This document shows positions 1 to 5,913 of a stretch of 7,695 nt of DNA, one piece after another. The notes beneath the pieces were generated by a model. It did no database searches, was not told the origin of the DNA, and was given only the letters and a program-made list of their open reading frames with translations. The stretch covers positions 872,079 through 879,773 of the forward strand of contig CP070672.1 in NCBI GenBank assembly GCA_020351895.1. Reading direction: 5' to 3'. The stretch comes from Thermoplasmata archaeon. Its GTDB lineage: Archaea > Thermoplasmatota > Thermoplasmata > GCA-020350865. Within the stretch, counting starts at the first letter, position 1, and each line of letters starts with the position of its first letter. The position numbers were made by a program, and so were the translations under genes.

Positions 1-55
1 CATTTTCACCTGCCGCCACTTCTGTTGGATTGACCTTTAAATCGTTTGCTCCCCA
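1..55 (-). repeat. Start of a further propeller block, cut by the window edge
   Basis: After the second FG-GAP of the left gene (IIIGAPGY) the sequence re-enters the repeat motif with VWGANDLKVNP, Trp codon at 55. It matches the first strand of units in the two complete blocks. It predicts another array, and a closing FG-GAP half, to the left of the window. Confidence 0.7.
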
Positions 56-3000
56 TACTCTGCTGACAATATTTGCATCATCATAACCCGGAGCGCCTAT
101 TATGATGTCATCCAATCCATCACCGTTCACATCACCAAGATCGGATACATCCCAACCAAAATAGTCTCCTGCGGCTTCACCATAGATCGATACATTAGCA
201 TTTGTAGCATTAATATCGTTTGAACTTATGCCTGGGTATCCAAAGAAGATATACGCCGCACCCATATCGGTTCCAGGCTCGATCTTTTGTGCATAGATAT
301 CCTCTTCCGAATTGCGTTCGTCATGCCAAACAAAATAGGTGTTTCCTGATGAGTCTACCGCTACATCAACATATCCCTGATCTGATGAATCAGGTGCATG
401 GGATACTTTGACATCATAAGAACCCCATTTAGCCTCACCTGTTGAGTTAATTTTTTGTGCATAGATATCTTCTACAAAGCTTCCACTATTGCGATCATCC
501 TCCCATGCAACGATTGCATTATCATCAGAGTCTATGGTGACATGGGGTTTCCATTGGTATTCGGTGTCCGAATTCTGATTGACTTTTTTATCTGAAGATC
601 CCCAATGAGCACTACCTGTAGAATTAAGTTTCTGGGAATAAATATCCCTATCTGTGCGGCCATCATCCCATACAACAATGGCATTACCATTGGAGTCTAT
701 TGCCACATCGGGACTACCTTGACTTGCAGAATCTGAATTCTGATTGACCAATTTGTCCGAAGAACCCCATTGTGGACTCCCCGAGGAGGACAAATTCTGT
801 GCATATATATCGCGGGTTGCACCTCGGTCATCTCCCCATACTATTATGGCATTACTACCTGAATCAATGGCCACGCTGGGACTCCATTGGTCATCTGTAT
901 CAGAATTTTGATTTACTAATTTGTCAGAGGATCCCCAACCCACGGTTCCGGAAGAGGATATATTCTGTGCATAAATATCGTAATGTGTTCCTGACCGATA
1001 ATCATACCATACAACGATTGCCACCCCATTGGAATCCACATCCACTCTAGGTCTATATTGATTCTCAGTATCGGAATTAAGATTTACCTTAACATCTGAA
1101 GAGCTCCATTGGGGGATACCCGATGAATTGAGTTTCTGGGCATAGATATCCCATTTAGTCGTTGCCCCGTCACGGTTATCTTCCCAAACTACAATAGCAT
1201 TACCATCAGAATCGATGGCAATATCGGGATATTTTTGATCGTCGGATCCATCTGAATATTGGTTTACTAGAATATCAGAGGAACCCCATAATGGATCTCC
1301 CTGGGGACTGAACTTCTGCGCATAAATCTCTTGATCCATTCCTGAAACCCTCCAATCGTTCCAGACAACAATTATATTACCGTCAGGATCAATAGCCATT
1401 GCACAATCCTGTTGATCGGCACTATCGGAGTTCTGGTTTACTTTTGTATCAGAGGCGCCCCAGGAAAATGAAATGTCAGTATCATTATAAGGAGCTCCCA
1501 CTATTATATCAGGATACCCATCTCCGTTCACATCTCCAGCATAAGACACATTCCACCCGAACATATCATTATCACTTATTCCAAAACCCTCAGCTATCTC
1601 CGCCAGGGTCACGGCCCTGCTCCCGCTTCTCCCAATATGAGCTCCAACGAGCCCTTCCAAGGGACCTTCGGTGTCTGAGATATCTCTAGTCACGTTATTC
1701 CAGCTCGAGGTCATGAAGTAAACATCGAAACTATCGTAATTGGGATCAAGACCTATGTCACTGTTTTTTATGGAGACCTCCATCTGGGTGGAATCAATCA
1801 ATGAGCTTACCTTACCTAGTCTCTCCCATTCCCACGGCAATCCTATCCACTTGTAACAGTATCCCTCAAGAATCTTTTTGTTCCTTCCCTTCACCATGAT
1901 CATGTAGTCAGCGTCAATTGGTATGGGTCTTGGGTTGTAACCAGAAATTGGTATCGAGTCTATGAATATGTAGGCATAATCTTCCCCTGTTTTTGGCGGG
2001 ATAGGAGGTGGTATTTCACCAGATGGTGTCTCATTTCCATAAATCGGTTTCGGCACGGACTTGATGTTCCAATAGGGCACACTTATTCCCCCCATCATCT
2101 CACCGTCTACATTAAGATAGAAGGCCACTCCATCTTCGGTGCTTGCTGCTCCGTATCTTAAGATATCAAGGTTATCAGCATTTGTATCACCTTTTTCATC
2201 GTTTCTTATCACCCCTCCCCAATCCGCAAATGCCCCGTCTATGGTCACATTATCGGGAACGCTCAGAAGATAACTGCACTCGTACCTGTCATCTTCCGGT
2301 TTCAGGGTCATTACAGATACTGTACCGATATCTGTCTCTACATCGTGGTTGCTTTCAATCGAAAAACCTATGGAATTCTCTTCTCCTGCACCAAATCCAA
2401 TGTCAACTAATATATAAAGTGTGGTACTTTCCCCCTCAGATATCAGAAGGTTCGGATGAAATGTAGCCACTCCGTAACTCAGCGTGCCTGTGACAATCGA
2501 GTTTTGATTCTCATCCCCAAGTCTTATCCTCATAACATCATCATCGCTTCCTACACCTATTCTCACAGCTATCAGCTCGCTAATATGAATGTCCGAACCT
2601 AACGCTTCCAATTCTAATTTTAACAGCCTATTGTCATTGCCATCGATCATTCCTTTGCCCACTCCCTGCTGCCTTATGGATAGAACCCCTTCCTGGTTGC
2701 TTATTACTGTGTCTGAATAATCCTCAAACCTGTCCCAGCTCTGCATGTAAAATAGAACATCAACAACGGCATGATTATGCAGATACAGAGCACTGTATGG
2801 CAATTTAGTTTCCAACTCAGAGCCGCTTGCTGCAGAGGATACTGCACCTTCCACCTTCCAAAAATTCCAGTCCTGCTCCATTACATCATAGCTGTAAAGA
2901 CTGCTGCCAAGAATCCTACCGTCCCAACCATATATCTCGAGCATGTAGTCCACACCTATCCCCTTCATAAGAAAACCGGTGTGAACGTCCTGGTCTGTGT

Positions 3001-5551
3001 CTATGAAAATATATGCCGTGTCCGCATGTTGATCTCCTCCTGGCTCTCCTGCCAGCATCATACCCTCGACCGCCAGATAGAATGAAAGCTCATATAGCTC
3101 GTCTTCCACCCTGAAATCCACTATGTCGATATTGGCATTGAAAGGCTCTGATTCACCTGTATCAAAGCTCGATATAATACCCTCCCAATCCCCAAAGCTG
3201 CCGTCTATTACTATCCCTTCAACTGCAGGTTCACGGGCCATAAATAGAATGTAAGGAGTAAATATCAGCAAGACCACGAACACGACCACCATGAATACCC
3301 TACCCTTTGTCTTGTTGCCCTCCAATAAAGCCTGCCTTCCTCCCAATCCATTTGTGATCCCGTTGCCGTTTGTGAGGCCGTTCGTGAGGCCGAACTTCAA
3401 GGCCCTAAGACCCCTGGTCAATCCATTTGTAAGACCATTGGTCAATCCATTGGTAAGGCCGTTTGTGAGGCCGTTTATCATCCCAAGCCTGGACCTCTTC
3501 ATACCATTTACCAAACCATTGACCCTACCGTTGGTAAGGCCGTTTATTCTCCCAAACCTGGTGCGCCTCAAACCGTTTGTCAGGCCATTTACCTTGCCGT
3601 TGGTAAGGCCATTTATTATTCCCACCCTGGTACGCTTCAAACCGTTTGTCAGGCCATTTACCTTACCGTTGGTAAGGCCGTTTATTATTCCAACTCTTGT
3701 CCTCTTTAAACCATTGGTGAGACCATTTGTTAGACCCCTTGTCAATCCCATCTTCTTGTGCTTGACACCGTTTGTAAGGCTGACATCAGGGCTTATCTTC
3801 TCAGGTCTCGCAGGTCTTCTTTTTGGTCTTTTCTCGGGTATTATATCAGGCTTTTCAATTGGTTCCTCTATCAACTCTTCTGTCTTCGGCTTCTTGGCAT
3901 AATCCGGAACATTCAGCTTAAAAGCTCTTTTATAGCATTCTGCAGCTTCTTTTGTTCTGTGTAAATTGCCGAGTACATTTGCCTTAGCAATCCAGACCTT
4001 CTTGTGCTCTGGTTTTAGTTTGATTACAATGTCCATGCATTTCAAAGCTTTCTCATAGGATTGTATTTGGCAAAGCAACATTCCAGTTTTAAACCAAAGC
4101 TCCTCATCCCTGGAACTTTTCGAAATTTCTTTATCTAATTGTGCCAATTTTTGCTTTGTTCTATCCTTCTCTTCTAGGCTCTGCAAATCCTCGATCACAT
4201 CTTTTATCGCCTGAATGAAGTCGATGGCATGGCTCCTTTTCACCATCTCATCCAGGATCAATATCATGCCACAATTCTGGCAGAACTCTTCCCTTACAGC
4301 CACTCTTCCCTCACATATATGGCATTTGTATTCGCCTTCGAATTCCCCTACAAAACCTCGCTTACCCATGTAACTGGTATCAAACCCATCTATGAGCTTG
4401 TCAGTCCACAAATCTTGGAATTCGGGTAGCTTTTCCATTAACGATTCAGCTACCTCATCTAGCTCATCTTCAAGTGATGGGAATCCAATTCCTTCTACTT
4501 CCTCTTTAAAATCGTCTGTAGTCTCCTCTATAAACTTGTCCAACTCATCGATTGTTGCATCTAAAAGTTGATCTGGTAATTCATCAAAATCAGAGAATTC
4601 CACACCGCAGCTTTTACACCTCACATCATGCTCTCCGACGATCCCGTCGCATATTGGACATTCAAAAACTTCTTGCTCTTCTACTTCAGATTCCTCTACT
4701 TCAGATTCAATCGGTTCCTTTTCTTCCTCGATACTTCCCTTTGCAGGCATTTTAGAAGATTCCTCATAATCCAAAAATAGATCTTCAGAATCTGTAAATT
4801 TCCATCCACATTCTGGACAGGATTCAGCTCCCCTGTCCACAAAATTCCTACATGATGGGCATTCAAAGATTTCGGGAGGCTCAGTTCGCTGTTCTTTTAG
4901 ACCCTTTACAGCGATCTTTTGGGTTATCTCGTCTATGGTATCTTCGATTGATTCTAAATCGATATCCTCATATTCTTTGGAAATCGGTTCCTCTTCGGGT
5001 AAAGCCTCCTCCTCAATAGGCGTCCTCACCTTTTCCTTTTTCTCTTCTTTCTTTTCCTTTAAATTAAAACCGCACTCCGGACATTCATCGATTTTAAACT
5101 CTTCAAGGTCCTCATCAGATATTGGCTCCACAGGTGATATACAGTTTGGGCATCTAGGATCTTCATCCTCCGAGTCGATTAGATCTTTTTTAAAATAACT
5201 ACCGCCACAGTAGTTGCACTTGAATGAAGGAAGTTTTAATTTGCTCCCACATAATGGGCAGGCCTTTTTTACCTTCTTTGGTTTACGAGAACTTGGTATC
5301 TGTGAACTCTTTTTCTGAGAGCTTGGTTTTGATGGGCTCTCTTTACTCTCCCAACGCTTTGCAAAGTCTCTGAAGATTTTATTCTTGCTGTTGGGGGGAT
5401 TATTACCTGAAGTTGATGAGTCTTTTTTAATTCTCCGTTTTAATTTGGCTCCGCATAACTCGCATTTTTTAGATTCAGAAGAATTAGCGTTACCACAGGT
5501 TGAGCAGATAATTTGATTCTCATTCTCGCTACTCAAATTTATCATCGCCAT
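1..5551 (-). CDS. Giant membrane-spanning surface protein: zinc ribbons, TPR, (GLTN)n tract, FG-GAP and nested propeller (3' end outside window)
   Basis: One frame stays open for 1850 codons and runs off position 1. The start is ATG 5551: an in-frame TAA lies two codons upstream (5557-5555) and a TATA box sits at 5580-5590. ATG 5545 (residue 3) is the only close alternative. Domain order: six CxxC/CxxC zinc ribbons (residues 16-427); helical and acidic linkers; two TPRs (about 482-548); basic (GLTN)n tract (592-738); one membrane helix (752-772); two DGxFxDW domains (about 780-945 and 1100-1293) around an unknown beta-rich domain; FG-GAP with calcium motif DVNGDGYPD (about 1325-1363); seven propeller-like repeats (1364-1762); a second FG-GAP (1763-1832, DVNGDGLDD); and the start of another repeat block. 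There is no signal peptide. Lysines and arginines before the helix suggest a cytoplasmic N-terminus and an outside C-terminus. Role unknown; a receptor or adhesin linking surface recognition to cytoplasmic protein or nucleic-acid contacts is inferred. Confidence 0.93.
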   Translation of the reverse strand, partial: MAMINLSSENENQIICSTCGNANSSESKKCELCGAKLKRRIKKDSSTSGNNPPNSKNKIFRDFAKRWESKESPSKPSSQKKSSQIPSSRKPKKVKKACPLCGSKLKLPSFKCNYCGGSYFKKDLIDSEDEDPRCPNCISPVEPISDEDLEEFKIDECPECGFNLKEKKEEKKEKVRTPIEEEALPEEEPISKEYEDIDLESIEDTIDEITQKIAVKGLKEQRTEPPEIFECPSCRNFVDRGAESCPECGWKFTDSEDLFLDYEESSKMPAKGSIEEEKEPIESEVEESEVEEQEVFECPICDGIVGEHDVRCKSCGVEFSDFDELPDQLLDATIDELDKFIEETTDDFKEEVEGIGFPSLEDELDEVAESLMEKLPEFQDLWTDKLIDGFDTSYMGKRGFVGEFEGEYKCHICEGRVAVREEFCQNCGMILILDEMVKRSHAIDFIQAIKDVIEDLQSLEEKDRTKQKLAQLDKEISKSSRDEELWFKTGMLLCQIQSYEKALKCMDIVIKLKPEHKKVWIAKANVLGNLHRTKEAAECYKRAFKLNVPDYAKKPKTEELIEEPIEKPDIIPEKRPKRRPARPEKISPDVSLTNGVKHKKMGLTRGLTNGLTNGLKRTRVGIINGLTNGKVNGLTNGLKRTRVGIINGLTNGKVNGLTNGLRRTRFGRINGLTNGRVNGLVNGMKRSRLGMINGLTNGLTNGLTNGLTNGLTRGLRALKFGLTNGLTNGNGITNGLGGRQALLEGNKTKGRVFMVVVFVVLLIFTPYILFMAREPAVEGIVIDGSFGDWEGIISSFDTGESEPFNANIDIVDFRVEDELYELSFYLAVEGMMLAGEPGGDQHADTAYIFIDTDQDVHTGFLMKGIGVDYMLEIYGWDGRILGSSLYSYDVMEQDWNFWKVEGAVSSAASGSELETKLPYSALYLHNHAVVDVLFYMQSWDRFEDYSDTVISNQEGVLSIRQQGVGKGMIDGNDNRLLKLELEALGSDIHISELIAVRIGVGSDDDVMRIRLGDENQNSIVTGTLSYGVATFHPNLLISEGESTTLYILVDIGFGAGEENSIGFSIESNHDVETDIGTVSVMTLKPEDDRYECSYLLSVPDNVTIDGAFADWGGVIRNDEKGDTNADNLDILRYGAASTEDGVAFYLNVDGEMMGGISVPYWNIKSVPKPIYGNETPSGEIPPPIPPKTGEDYAYIFIDSIPISGYNPRPIPIDADYMIMVKGRNKKILEGYCYKWIGLPWEWERLGKVSSLIDSTQMEVSIKNSDIGLDPNYDSFDVYFMTSSWNNVTRDISDTEGPLEGLVGAHIGRSGSRAVTLAEIAEGFGISDNDMFGWNVSYAGDVNGDGYPDIIVGAPYNDTDISFSWGASDTKVNQNSDSADQQDCAMAIDPDGNIIVVWNDWRVSGMDQEIYAQKFSPQGDPLWGSSDILVNQYSDGSDDQKYPDIAIDSDGNAIVVWEDNRDGATTKWDIYAQKLNSSGIPQWSSSDVKVNLNSDTENQYRPRVDVDSNGVAIVVWYDYRSGTHYDIYAQNISSSGTVGWGSSDKLVNQNSDTDDQWSPSVAIDSGSNAIIVWGDDRGATRDIYAQNLSSSGSPQWGSSDKLVNQNSDSASQGSPDVAIDSNGNAIVVWDDGRTDRDIYSQKLNSTGSAHWGSSDKKVNQNSDTEYQWKPHVTIDSDDNAIVAWEDDRNSGSFVEDIYAQKINSTGEAKWGSYDVKVSHAPDSSDQGYVDVAVDSSGNTYFVWHDERNSEEDIYAQKIEPGTDMGAAYIFFGYPGISSNDINATNANVSIYGEAAGDYFGWDVSDLGDVNGDGLDDIIIGAPGYDDANIVSRVWGANDLKVNPTEVAAGEN
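266..1462 (-). repeat. Seven-repeat propeller block in the left gene
   Basis: Seven repeats start at the Trp codons 1462, 1288, 1108, 937, 769, 604 and 427, with lengths of 58, 60, 57, 56, 55, 59 and about 54 residues. Each reads W-G/S-S-S-D-x-x-V-N-Q-N-S-D, then a P-x-V-A-I-D-S-x-G-N-A-I-V-V-W core, x-D-x-R, and D-I-Y-A-Q-K. These resemble the DxxGNxxVVWxDxR/DIYAQ repeats common in bacterial secreted proteins. Seven units of this size match one seven-bladed beta-propeller. Silent sites differ freely between units, so the duplications are old. Confidence 0.85.
1675..3214 (-). repeat. Duplicated DGxFxDW (CBM9/DOMON-like) domains flanking an unknown domain
   Basis: Two extracellular domains start with V-x-I-D-G-x-F-x-D-W (Asp codons at 3205 and 2239) and share further landmarks in the same order: NxDI(V/L), AYIFIDS/T, a DYM motif near LEIYG or IMVKG, IL(G/E), and a late FYMQSW or YFMTSSW followed by SDT. 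This is a clear internal duplication. The second copy carries a Pro-rich insertion (about 2065-1985). The opening motif resembles CBM9-like and DOMON-type sugar- or haem-binding beta-sandwiches, but ligand residues cannot be assigned. The roughly 150 residues between them (about 2700-2250) are beta-rich and unrecognised. Confidence 0.7.
3236..3298 (-). other. Single transmembrane helix of the left gene
   Basis: Residues 752-772 (VFMVVVFVVLLIF, then TPYILFMA) form one strongly hydrophobic stretch. It is preceded by the basic N-K-T-K-G-R and followed by an acidic, beta-rich region. By the positive-inside rule, the zinc ribbons, TPRs and (GLTN)n tract are in the cytoplasm and the FG-GAP/propeller part is outside. 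No other hydrophobic helix is seen in the 1850 visible residues. Confidence 0.9.
3338..3778 (-). repeat. (GLTN)n low-complexity tract in the left gene
   Basis: Residues 592-738 are dominated by the tetrapeptide G-L-T-N and variants (GKVN, GRVN, GLVN, GITN), broken by basic clusters such as LKRTRVG, LRRTRFG and MKRSRLG. The tract is rich in Lys and Arg, has almost no acidic residues, and ends about 14 residues before the membrane helix on the predicted cytoplasmic side. I recall similar tracts in other Thermoplasmatota proteins but cannot confirm this here, and know of no assigned function. On the opposite strand it yields an artefactual Pro/Arg/Phe-rich open frame. Confidence 0.93.
3437..3712 (-). 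repeat. Four tandem 69-bp (23-residue) repeats inside the (GLTN)n tract
   Basis: The units are 3712-3644, 3643-3575, 3574-3506 and 3505-3437, each starting at the Gly before a basic LKRTR-type cluster. Units 1 and 2 encode identical 23-residue sequences but differ at 8 of 69 bases, all silent. Unit 3 has several substitutions (K to R, V to F, I to R, T to V). Unit 4 keeps the basic cluster (MKRSRLG) but then changes into pure GLTN repeats. This suggests expansion by unequal exchange followed by selection on the protein. Confidence 0.9.
3907..4108 (-). other. Two TPR-like helical repeats (left gene, residues about 482-548)
   Basis: The first unit has the TPR pattern W-x-x-x-G-x-x-L, then Y-x-x-A-L, ending I-K-L-K-P (DEELWFKTGMLL ... 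SYEKALKCMDIVIKLKP). The second follows directly (KVWIAKANVLGNL ... KEAAECYKRAFKLN). TPRs are protein-binding scaffolds. They lie on the cytoplasmic side, between the zinc ribbons and the (GLTN)n tract. Confidence 0.85.
4271..5506 (-). other. Array of six zinc ribbons with acidic linkers (cytoplasmic part of left gene)
   Basis: Six paired CxxC motifs are visible: C16/C19/C30/C33, C98/C101/C112/C115, C134/C137/C157/C160, C231/C234/C245/C248, C298/C301/C312/C315 and C410/C413/C424/C427. All 24 cysteines are present, so each could bind one zinc. Most follow the form CPxC...CxxCG typical of short archaeal zinc ribbons. The linker after the first ribbon is Ser/Lys-rich; later linkers are rich in Glu and Asp, and residues about 317-375 look helical. 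Such ribbons mediate protein or nucleic-acid contacts; the partner is unknown. Confidence 0.9.
4681..4710 (-). repeat. 15-bp direct repeat in an acidic linker
   Basis: Two adjacent 15-base units (plus-strand CTACTTCAGATTC followed by CT or AA) encode two E-S-E-V-E units in the linker before the fifth zinc ribbon. It is a small, recent-looking in-frame duplication. Confidence 0.7.
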
Positions 5552-5805
5552 ACGTTAGGAGAATTTAATAGATGTATGGTTTTTATAAAACAATATAGAT
5601 AAACAAATTATGTAGTAAATATCCAACAATCTGTACGAAAAATGCAATGATCTTGTAAGAAATTCCTTATAAAAATTTTATCCAATTTATATGTTAAATT
5701 TGGTGTAAACCTTCAAATTCACCTAAAATGGATTATGAGATATCAGAATAATTTTATCCGTATCGCAAATATGATTTTATTTTGAATTCTATGATTAAAC
5801 ATATC
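5552..5805 (-). other. AT-rich intergenic region between the two surface-protein genes
   Basis: These 254 noncoding bases hold the TATA box at 5580-5590 and a second TATA-like stretch around 5667-5681 (minus strand, AAATTTTTATAAGG), which would give a leader of over 80 bases and is the weaker candidate. After the TAA of the right gene there is no strong stem-loop and no run of six or more T on the minus strand, so no terminator is called. The gap and the proximal promoter suggest that the two genes are transcribed separately. No RNA gene is seen. Confidence 0.6.
5580..5590 (-). promoter_or_regulatory. Archaeal TATA box for the giant left gene
   Basis: The minus strand reads TTTTATAAAAA here. 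Its centre is about 34 bases before the ATG at 5551. Archaeal transcription usually starts about 25-27 bases downstream of the TATA centre, near 5559, leaving a leader of roughly 8 bases. The leader has no GGAG/GGTG ribosome-binding sequence, which fits a leaderless or nearly leaderless transcript. No clear BRE is visible upstream. Confidence 0.65.
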
Positions 5806-5913
5806 TTAGCTCTTTTCTGTTCTAATTCCTTTTTTTATTCTTCTTTTTCTACTATATACGGCGAATAATATAACAGTCCCAACAAAAGGTGCCATTAATG
5901 TGGAATATTCAGG
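5806..5913 (-). other. PEF/PEY-CTERM-like C-terminal sorting or anchor signal
   Basis: The protein ends with a tripartite signal: PEYSTLMAP, a hydrophobic helix (FVGTVILFAVY) and a basic tail (SRKRRIKKG...). This resembles archaeal PEF-CTERM signals handled by archaeosortase-type enzymes. No sortase gene is in the window, so it could instead be a simple C-terminal membrane anchor. Either way the rest of the protein is expected outside the cell. Confidence 0.65.

Noticed and set aside
266..1462. Sialidase or other glycosidase propeller suggested by Asp/Trp-rich repeats
   Set aside because: The repeats lack an S-x-D-x-G-x-x-W Asp-box series and no catalytic arginine triad or similar motif is seen; units are near-equivalent, as in a structural or binding propeller.
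3200..3340. Left gene being two separate genes (zinc-ribbon/TPR protein and surface protein) joined by error
   Set aside because: No stop or frame change occurs around the membrane helix, the frame is continuous from 5551 to 1, and the hydrophobic stretch has basic residues before it as expected for a true membrane anchor.
3437..3712. 69-bp direct repeats as a CRISPR or regulatory iteron array
   Set aside because: The units abut with no unique spacers, are an exact multiple of three, and are coding with silent differences.
3291..3902. Plus-strand open frame of 203 codons rich in P-F-V-R-P and P-L-V-N-P repeats
   Set aside because: It is the antisense of the (GLTN)n tract, whose period keeps the opposite frame open. 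It has no promoter or ribosome-binding site, and the minus strand has strong domain evidence.
5640..5700. Short inverted repeat (TCTT..AAGA) in the intergenic region as terminator or operator
   Set aside because: The arms are only four bases in very AT-rich sequence, as expected by chance, with no following T run.
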